A stretch of DNA of 19,725 bases, from contig JAGFNK010000864.1 in assembly GCA_025769875.1 (NCBI GenBank), positions 1 through 19,725 on the forward strand, written 5' to 3'. Below, piece by piece: positions 1-6,849 of the stretch. The position numbers were made by a program, and so were the translations under genes. Each line of letters begins with the position of its first letter. Position 1 is the first letter of the stretch. The notes beneath the pieces are model-generated. The model was given only the letters and a program-made list of their open reading frames with translations, did not search any database and had not been told where the DNA came from. The stretch is from Russula earlei (Eukaryota; Basidiomycota; Agaricomycetes; Russulales; Russulaceae).

Positions 1-38
1 ACGATTCAGCTCGGTTGGGGTTGAGAGACAATTGCCTC

Positions 39-635
39 TCACATGTCCTTTGGGTTAAGATCTTCAAGGGTGTAGCTCTGAGTGACAGTGTGTACAAGCA
101 TTTCCCATTTCTGGGGAATGGCAGCAAGCATTATGAGCACCTGCAAAGTGTTTGGAATGACAAGGGACAATGCAGTAAGGTGCTGGAATGCAGCATGAAT
201 CCGATCCAATTGTGGGCCAGGATGAAGGCTCAGGTTTAAGCGAATGGAAATGGCTTCTTTAAAGTCCTTATAGATGCTAGTGGTGGTCACCATACCATAA
301 AGAGTTTCAAGGCAATTCCAGATTGTTTCAGCATTATCCAAGGATGTAAGATCCTGTTGGATCATGATGCTAGATCTAAGGACCATATGGCCAACTGCCA
401 TATCATTTCCTTTGTTCCATTCTTTCAGGGCTGCTAGACCTGCAGCCTGGGCAGCAATCTCTTTGGGAAGAGGCACCTGGGGAAGGGCGGGAATGATTGG
501 CATGTCAAAAGTACCATTGCAATAACCCCACAGTCCAATGGACATGAGGTAGGCTTTCATAGCCTTTGACCAAATACCATAGTTTGCACCATCAAGGATG
601 GGGACAACAGAGGCAGAGGGTTGAGATGATGACAT
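39..635 (-). pseudogene. Copia-type retrotransposon gag (DUF4219/UBN2 type), broken
   Basis: Reading leftward from an ATG at 635, 198 codons look like the gag polyprotein region of a fungal Ty1/Copia element. The N-terminus carries the family pattern LDGANYGIWSKAMKAYL followed by GLW (about residues 14-36), and the middle has an IWNCLETLYG-like UBN2 segment (about residues 104-114). Gag would form the particle around the element RNA. The frame closes at a TGA (39-41) where such proteins normally continue, and another stop follows within the last 40 bases. No zinc knuckle, protease, integrase or reverse transcriptase is visible; these would lie beyond the left edge if present. A probable LTR lies directly upstream. 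Family assignment is from recognised motifs; that the copy is dead is inferred from the early stop. Confidence 0.8.
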
Positions 636-641
636 AATGGC

Positions 642-1110
642 TGTTAGAAGGGGGCTTAGAGGTTGTCAGTAAGAGTATTGTATTTAAACAAGCTGACATA
701 GTCTCCCCATAGGGTAGACTAGCTCACTGCAGCATGCAGGCTTTAGGGATGCTTCGCCATCGTTGCAGCTGATGAAGGTGCATGGCTTTCAGGGCCCATA
801 ACCTGTTGTGCAGCATAGGGCACAGCTAACAGGCCAAGCAACCCACCTTAGAGGTTGTGCTAATGCTCAAGTGATATTGGGGTGTAGAGCGATGCGTATA
901 CTCGTCTACATGTATGATATTTATACCTCTATGACCCAGGGCTGTTCCTAAGTCCAAAAGAGGTGACTACAGGTGTCCACTATATTGCACACTCAGTGAT
1001 GTGTGATGTGGAAACATTCTAGATGCAGCATAAGGCTACATCTTGTGATAGATAGTGTAGTATGCATAACCCTATTGCCATATGCACATATACTAAAGTT
1101 CTGTCTAACA
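642..1110 (-). repeat. Probable 5' LTR of the Copia-like element
   Basis: On the minus strand this 469-bp stretch begins TGTTAGACAG at 1110 and ends CTTCTAACA at 642, so it is bounded by perfect TGTTAG/CTAACA short inverted repeats, the usual LTR termini. A TATA-like TTTAAATAC lies near 681-689, suitably placed for a start shortly before the gag. The gag ATG is only 6 nt inside the LTR edge. The partner 3' LTR and the target duplication are outside the window, so the LTR call is inference from its ends and position. Confidence 0.5.
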
Positions 1111-1287
1111 CATAACATATCTAAGCAGATCTTGAACCTTGTATGAAGGTCTTCACCTTGTTAAAGTCCCTGATATGTCCCAAACCAACATTGGACAGAG
1201 AGGGCTCTTAACTTTAGTAATAACATTTTTTCATGCATTAGCATGGAAATTGGTTGATAGCCCTAAGGCTGGCTGATGTGACTTTCC

Positions 1288-1410
1288 AACTTTTGAGAAC
1301 TTTGCAGAACTTATGCAGCTTTCTCAACTTTCTTGGCTATATATTTGATATTTGGGTCACAACTTTCCAGAATTAGGGTCAGTCTAAGCAACCATTGACT
1401 TTTCAACTTT
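1288..1410. repeat. Cluster of CAACTTT heptamers
   Basis: Four exact CAACTTT copies occur at 1288-1294, 1325-1331, 1360-1366 and 1404-1410, with near copies (GAACTTT) between them. The spacing is irregular, so this is not a simple tandem repeat. The stretch 1111-1440 around it is AT-rich and CpG-poor, and I see no gene in it. It could be subterminal sequence of a transposon. Confidence 0.5.
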
Positions 1411-1444
1411 TTTGACTCTATAAAGACTTTATAAAGCTAAAAAA

Positions 1445-1558
1445 GACAAGTTGTAATTTCATGCCTACAGCATGGCTTGCAAGCAAGCTCACAAACCATC
1501 CTCCAGCACTTCATAGCAGCTTGCAAGCCATGCCTTAGGCATGAAATTAAAACTTGTC
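1445..1558. repeat. Fold-back repeat with 39/40-nt arms
   Basis: The left arm (1445-1483) starts GACAAGTTGTAATTTCATGC and the right arm (1519-1558) is its near-perfect reverse complement, ending in AAACTTGTC. The loop is about 35 nt. A second tiny hairpin, GGGGC-TGT-GCCCC, follows at 1561-1573. The unit resembles a miniature fold-back element or the structured end of a larger element. It lies on the 3' side of the Helitron helicase remnant (minus strand), so it may belong to that element's terminal region, though no clear CTRR end was found. Confidence 0.7.
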
Positions 1559-1802
1559 AGGGGCTGTGCCCCCAAACCCCCACTGTTGCTTGGGTGTAAT
1601 CACTCAGGTGTAATCCTTTTTTATTTAAAGCCTCTTTGCATAATCCCTTCTTTGCTTAAACAGAAAGTAATCAACTCATCACTATCTATAATCTTTTTTG
1701 CTTCATAAACAGAGAGGAGATCCATTCTTTGTTGCAGCTTCAAAAATATATCTCTACATGGTAAAGCAGAACAAACAATACATACACTGAACAAACATCT
1801 TG

Positions 1803-2041
1803 TTATAGTAACACTTCACTATATACTATATTCTTAATGGAAACCTCCCTCTTCTCTTCCTCCCAAATCACCTTGATGTTGGAGACAGAGGTCACCCTTG
1901 ACACCCCAACATAAAATTGCCCATGTGTGAAGACTGGCTTTCTTGAATCTAACCCAACATGCTTCAGTGTTTGCCCTTGTGACTTGTGGATGGTCATGGC
2001 AAAGCATGCCCTCACAGGGAATTGCTGTTTCCACTGGTTTC
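1803..2041 (-). pseudogene. C-terminal remnant of a Helitron PIF1-like helicase
   Basis: Reading leftward from about 2041, the frame gives the last part of a PIF1-superfamily helicase: the QFPVRACFAMTIHKSQGQT stretch typical of the late helicase motifs, then FYVGVSRVTSVSNIKV, and a C-terminus IKNIVYSEVLL followed by a natural TAA. In Helitrons this domain is fused behind a Rep domain and unwinds DNA during rolling-circle transposition. Only about 75 residues remain. Walker A and B motifs and the Rep domain are missing, and sequence upstream changes into GGTTTCC repeats and the inverted-repeat element at 2084. It is a dead fragment; Helitron rather than cellular PIF1 is inferred from the repeat setting and the C-terminus. 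Confidence 0.85.
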
Positions 2042-2083
2042 CATTGGTTTCCAGGTTTCTGGGAACTTGAAACCCAGAAAATC

Positions 2084-2626
2084 AGGCCCCTTTTACCAAC
2101 CGAGAATTCTTGAATCTTAGATTTTGGGATTTTGCAGGAGTGACGGGAATGACAGGTGTGATGTAAGTGACATAATAAACTACTATGAGTCTATTTCAAA
2201 TATGAGTTATTTTTTGGTGTGATTTGCATTCACATGTGGGGTTTACATGTGATATGTAAAATATTTTTTCTAGCCCCCTGCTTCCACTCCTTCTAAGTGG
2301 GGTATGGCAAGCATGTCACTAAGGCAGAAAATGTGTCACTGATGTGTCAGTGCACCTGTTTGTGCAACTTTTGTTTGTATGTGCAGCTCTGGTGCAAATG
2401 GGGCTGCAAGCACCCAGATGTTGAGCTCAACTCCAAGTTTGATGCTGACACATCACATGTAACCCCATATATGTGAAAATGCAAATCACAACAGAAAACA
2501 AATCCATATTAATTTATATACATCAAATCACTTACATCACTCCTGTCATTCCTGTCACTCCTGGAAAATCCCAAAATCCAAGTTCAAGTTCAAGATTCAA
2601 GGAGGCTTGGTTGGTAAAAGGGGCCT
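2084..2626. mobile_element. Inverted-repeat (MITE or fold-back like) element, 543 bp
   Basis: Two long arms are inverted copies: about 2084-2258 on the left and 2451-2626 on the right. Both begin AGGCCCCTTTTACCAACC reading inward. The shared inner blocks include GATTTTGGGATTTT, then GGAGTGAC, GGAATGACAGG and GTGATGTAAGTGA, then GTGATTTGCATT and TTACATGTGAT. The arms have diverged by point changes and small indels. The central 190 bp has no recognisable coding content. No clear target duplication is visible. It looks like a non-autonomous DNA element without a transposase. The open frame at 2473-2676 lies inside the right arm and is not treated as a gene. Confidence 0.75.
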
Positions 2627-2639
2627 CAGAAACCTATAC

Positions 2640-4258
2640 TACTGTACTAATACGACCAACTCTTCATAGCTTGTGACATGTGACAGATTTCGATGACCGA
2701 CTGACTCTTCAAAGTTGGGAAAACTGTGTGACAAGTCTCACATCTCTTCAAAGCCCTGATTGGGCCAAGAGGCAACATGTGACATAACGTCAGGATGGCG
2801 GTCTGACACACAACTTGAGTGCGAGTCGGGATTTGAACATTAAATCCTTGTTGAAAATGTTGTGTGCTTTGAGGACCATGCAGCTACAACCATGACTGCA
2901 CTGAACAGCTTTATCCCAATAGATGTCCATCAAGCCCTCCTCCCAGATCCCAGTCATGAGGCATCAAAAACACTTCACGAGCTTGTTACAGTTGTGAGCC
3001 CGCTGGCCAGGAAACTCACATGACTTGTACCATCTCCCTCCCGCGCCACGCGTTCACCCTCCCTTCGCCCTTCATTTCCTTTTCCTTTCCTTCTCTCTCA
3101 CGCACTCACCTCTCAATGACATCCCTGCCGCGGTCCTCGCCCCATGTCAGCAGACTACGACAATGGCTCAAGTTGATCGCCGTCGACGTAACTCACCTTG
3201 GTTCCAGCCCACTCGTCCCTCAAGCATCGTCCTCGCCTGCCACATGTCCACGCACGGACATGAATGACACACGTACGTTATCATCAACGCGCTACGCGAG
3301 GGCTCGCTGCCCATAGCGTCTCGCCCCCGACGTCATCGCCTCACGCTCGCGGATTCGCAGTAGGAAGATCAGGATTCTGGAGTAGCACTTTTGTATTTAA
3401 GTAGCTACCATCCTGTACAGTAGCTTAGGGAATCAAATCAAGAGCTTCTGCATCTGCGTTAACCCTCTCATGTGCCAAAGAACACCTCAACTCCCTCAAA
3501 ATCTCCCACTTCTCTTTCAAGAACACACACACACTCTCTCTCTCACGCTTGCGCGTCGCGTTCCAGGCACGATCCCTGCTTGCTCTCAGCTCCTCCCTGT
3601 CCGTACCCGCCCTCGGATCAAGCCCCACGAACTCCCCGTGCCCTGACCTGGCACGCTATACAGTGGACCCAACGTTTTGGGTGGAGATCACACAGCCAAT
3701 TTCCCGAGGTGGTGTGCCCCACCATGCACCTCCCACACTTACTTCCCTCGAACAAATGGAGGACCTTGAAGAGAGTGCTATTGATATTCATGGTGATGAC
3801 AGCGGAGTTCCCATGACAGACATCGTTTCCACGCATACACAACTTGAATGCTCTGAATCTATGGATTGCGATGATGATGACGAGCTGTACATACCGGGAG
3901 AAGAAGGCGGCCTTGTTTTAACTGCAGATGCAGAGTGTGCTTCAGTGGAGTCTGTTCAAGGTGAGGTAGTTGATACAACTCAGGCTAGTCAAGCTGTAGA
4001 AGGACATGGTAAGCATAAGAAGTGTGCAAACATCCTCTATTCCTCCAAATTTTGGGTCGCAAATGATGGGAGCGACACAGACAACGAATTTAGGCACTTT
4101 TTTATAATAAATAAATGAATATTCCCATTTAGGAAATTTTTTAACGATTTTTGTCACAGTCTTCATAACTGGTTGTGACCTGTGACCTGAGCCGTATCTC
4201 TTCTCTTCAGAGGGGGCTTGTGACGCGTGACTGAAGAGTTGGTCGTATTAGTACAGTA
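2640..4258. mobile_element. TA-flanked terminal-inverted-repeat DNA element, about 1.6 kb
   Basis: The left end, starting at 2640, and the right end, read on the minus strand from 4258, share a 27-nt perfect inverted repeat that begins TACTGTACTAATACGACC and ends CTCTTCA. If the outer TA is the target duplication, the repeat starts CTGTACTAATACG, as in Tc1/mariner or pogo-type elements. Inside both ends are repeated CTCTTCA and GTGAC/TGTGAC motifs, typical of subterminal transposase-binding repeats. No DDE transposase can be read, so it is probably non-autonomous. About 3030-3700 is CpG-rich and pyrimidine-rich, unlike the flanks. Apart from the ORF at 3756-4118, I see no supported gene in 2640-3755. 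Superfamily is inference. Confidence 0.75.
3756..4118 (+). CDS. Unknown acidic ORF inside the inverted-repeat element
   Basis: An open frame runs from at least 3549 to a TGA at 4116-4118. The first good ATG in it is at 3756, giving 120 residues. The product is strongly acidic (a run of five acidic residues, DDDDE, then LYIPGEEGG) with no recognised domain, signal peptide or membrane segment, and a lysine-containing stretch near HGKHKKC. It lies within the terminal inverted repeats. It could be the N-terminal part of a transposon-encoded protein, a captured host fragment, or a chance frame. No function is proposed. Confidence 0.35.
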   Translation: MEDLEESAIDIHGDDSGVPMTDIVSTHTQLECSESMDCDDDDELYIPGEEGGLVLTADAECASVESVQGEVVDTTQASQAVEGHGKHKKCANILYSSKFWVANDGSDTDNEFRHFFIINK

Positions 4259-4261
4259 CTC

Positions 4262-4450
4262 AACTCAGATCTACCATTATCCACACACAAGCATTACTGG
4301 CAACCATTACAAGTCCTTCTCAGCCATGTAGATCATGTGAGCAAGAGGTGCTGGAGGGCCATCCTGGAGCATGGCAATGATGATGATGCTGTAGATCAGT
4401 CAATGCTATCTGCCTGTTGTGAAGACTTGTACATTCCACAAAGCCCTTAA
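4262..4450 (+). other. 62-codon open tail next to the element's right end
   Basis: From 4262 a frame stays open for 62 codons and ends at TAA 4448-4450, beginning directly outside the right terminal repeat. It contains HYWQPLQVLLSHVDHV and an acidic DDDAV stretch. It has no start codon near its beginning, so if real it would be the C-terminal part of an ORF cut by the insertion. Its missing half is not visible left of 2640, where another repeat arm lies. The protein is not recognised. Confidence 0.25.
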
Positions 4451-5186
4451 AATAGTGTTTCATTAGGGCTCACATTTGATTATAATTACTTGCCTTTCCA
4501 CATAGATTCTATGCCTTCATGTCTAATTCCTATCTTGCAGCACCATTAGAAATTGTATATTATAGGACCTAGATCTGAAGTTACATAGGTTCCAGTAGGT
4601 TTCCTAGGTTTCCATCCCAGACTGTCTGGCCAGGTTTCCGAGGAAATGGACCTGGGTTTCCATGTGTCTAACTCTCCAGGTTTTAGCTGGTTTTTGGTGG
4701 TTTTTGGTGGTTTCTCAACTTGAGAAACCTCTGGAAACTGAGAGGCATGATTACTGATGCAGGAATGACAAAAGAATGAAAGGCGATGTCGAGCTCCGGC
4801 CTTCGAGACAACTTGGGCGTGCGGTAATGGACGAGGGCTGGCGACGTCGCGTAGGATCCGATGAAAAAAAATTGGGAGCCCAGCTCTCGCGGTCTCCAAA
4901 GCAATCAAAGGCCGGTCAGCTTATTTGACCTCAGGATGGACGTGGTCTCCTTCCCGCTCGTGTAGATCAATGAAGATGGAAGGGCTCCCGTGGCTCTCAC
5001 AATAGATGACAGGTTCGCGAAGAGCGAAGCGAGCGTAGTAGAGTTCGCCAGAGAATCTCGGCTACTGGGCGCATACACGACGGGCAAGAATAATTCAATT
5101 CAGCATGCTAGGTGATGGCTAGCAGTCCACTATCGGATCAACCGTCAAGTCAAATCCGACTAAATATATCTTTTTGGTGCAATGCT
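4451..5186. other. Gene-free stretch spanning repeat DNA and host-like DNA
   Basis: No supported gene is seen. The left part holds GGTTTCC repeats (4598-4661), two TTTTTGGTGG direct copies (4691-4710) and a 21-nt near-palindrome (4709-4729). From about 4760 the sequence becomes clearly richer in CpG and resembles host DNA up to the ICE2 stop. Short frames on both strands between 4905 and 5100 show no recognisable protein. Confidence 0.5.
4598..4661. repeat. GGTTTCC heptamer cluster
   Basis: Exact GGTTTCC copies lie at 4598-4604, 4607-4613, 4633-4639 and 4655-4661, followed by the interrupted palindrome GGTTTCTCAA-C-TTGAGAAACC at 4709-4729. The same heptamer occurs at 2036-2042 and 2046-2052, followed by a GGTTTC...GAAACC inverted motif at about 2054-2075. 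The two places bracket the inverted-repeat elements, suggesting related repeat sequence on both sides. Confidence 0.6.
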
Positions 5187-6512
5187 CTAGTCTACTTTCC
5201 ATTCCTTCGTAATGGCATCGTCCTCCCCACTCACGAGAAGTTCAATGCTCCAGATCACAAGGGTAAAGAAGATGTTCATCCACCGCCACCACACTTGCGA
5301 CGAGTGATCGAGGACTATGCGATGCCTTCTTGAGAAATGCACGGACATAGGGCGTTGCAGGGCTTTACTTACGGAGGAGGTGTGAATAAACAGTCACCAG
5401 TATTGACTGACGATACGTCAACAGGACATGCGTGAGCTTCGAGGTCTAATAAAATTTGAGGCACTGTCTAATCAAGCAACTCAACACTTACTGGTCCCCC
5501 ATCCCAACCGTCATCTAGGCCGTAGTCTGCCTCCCATGGATCTACACCAATAGATGGCAGTACACGGGCTGCACCGAGTAAAATCGTTAGACGATACACA
5601 AGTGCTACCAAGACAGGCTTCGGCAAAGTGTTCGTTACAAAATTTACGAGAGTTTGAAGATGCGGCATGATATTGGATAGTAAAGGCGCGCTGGAAACCA
5701 GCATTATAATGGTGCGATCAAACACGAAAGTGAAACATACTACGAAGAGGCAGGGTCGGAAAAGGACTGCCGATCGAACCCACATAGCCAGAGGTTATAG
5801 GCAATGAACAACGCCAGTCCAGAGGATTCAATGACGTTCGTTCTTCGTAACCCGAATCCGATAAAAGTGAGAAAGAGGAACGCGGTCAACGCAGCACCGA
5901 GGAGAGTGGCCGACAAGGGCGACATGGCAGCAGCAGGGTAAGCCTGTCTCGAACAGTCGGTTTCTTCCAGGCCAGTACGTGTCAACCAGGAATGAGCACT
6001 CACGGCGACAATCCACCAAGCAGACACTACATACGCCACGGCAGACGCAATAAGGAGGATAAATTGATATATCTCGCCTTTCTCAACAAGCTCCCGTCCA
6101 ACCTGTCCCAACTTTTGTGCCACGAGAAGGCTAGAGACGCTTTCGAGGATGATGAAGAGTGGGCTCGAAAGGGTGAGGATAGTCCCCCACCACGACGCCA
6201 GGCTAAGGAGCATTGGATTCACAGACTGGGCGAATAGGTTGAAAACGACGAGGAGAAGAAACAGTTGGATAGGAAGTTGCATTGCCGGCAGTAAGGGGGA
6301 GCCCCAGAAAAATCGCAATGTTCCATGAATGAGAGATTGAAGGAAAACAAGTAGAGAAAGGAGGAGGAAGGCGGGTTTGGACAACGTAGATAGCGTCAAC
6401 GGAAGGAATAAAAGAACCTGTAGGAAATTGGACAATCTTTTGTACCAGGGTATTAGGACGGGTCTGGCTTGGGGGAAAGGGGAACGTACGTTGCGGTGCT
6501 AGGAAAGGGCAT
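5187..6512 (-). CDS. ICE2: ICE2-family ER membrane protein
   Basis: Ice2 is a multi-pass endoplasmic reticulum membrane protein; in yeast it supports ER shape and inheritance and phospholipid supply from lipid stores. Six exons are proposed on the minus strand: 6512-6490, 6436-6004, 5943-5744, 5690-5492, 5445-5373 and 5314-5187, making 351 residues. Introns are 46-60 nt with GT..AG ends. The product is very hydrophobic throughout. Family signatures are SLASWWGTILTLSSPLFIILES, GEIYQFILLIASAVAYV, the DDGWDGGPTSKLT region and the C-terminal stretch QVWWRWMNIFF through GEDDAITKEWKVD, which directly precedes TAG. The 60-nt intron at 6003-5944 is a multiple of three and is otherwise read through. 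The 23-nt first exon is the least certain part; an upstream ATG at 6534 meets an in-frame TAG. Confidence 0.9.
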
Positions 6513-6849
6513 CCCAAATGAATGAGGAGCTCATGACAATGTTCGCAAGAGGTAAGATGAGATGCCAGCACGTCTGTAAAATGGGATTGTCTGTCTCCCT
6601 AAACACGACTTGTTCATGAATCCACGATTGCTGCGGTTGTGGTGGATAAGGGCCTGCTCGTGGCGAGTGTTCGCATGGAGTTGTGGCGCGTTTGCAAACA
6701 CTCGTGACGTTCTACTATACTTGCAGTACGAGCACAAACACACACGTGGTACACAAACAGATGAAATACGACCTCGTACAGTGACGATCATCATACATAC
6801 AGAAGCAAACCAGAGCCGGGACAACCGCCGCCCCCTCTACCTTTTGCAG
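6513..6849. other. DUG3-ICE2 intergenic region
   Basis: These 337 bp hold the 3' flank of DUG3 and the ICE2 promoter and leader on the minus strand. No coding frame is convincing. A palindromic CACGTG E-box lies at 6743-6748, about 230 bp upstream of the ICE2 start; such boxes bind bHLH factors, but one copy is weak evidence. An acceptor-like TTTTACAG at about 6574-6581 (minus strand) could mark a leader intron. Confidence 0.4.

Noticed and set aside
15..239. 74-codon plus-strand frame
   Set aside because: It is antisense to the Copia gag frame, which has clear family motifs.
3020..3316. Two overlapping plus-strand frames starting near 3020
   Set aside because: Ser/Pro/His-rich low-complexity translations over a pyrimidine-rich promoter-like stretch; no conserved motif or splice logic.
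4905..5087. 60-codon frame on the minus strand, with a comparable frame on the plus strand
   Set aside because: Neither reading is recognisable, there is no start context or splice support, and both strands look equally open.
6499..6534. ATG at 6534 as the ICE2 start
   Set aside because: Its frame hits TAG at 6499-6501 before any usable GT donor; the ATG at 6512 gives a frame-keeping splice.
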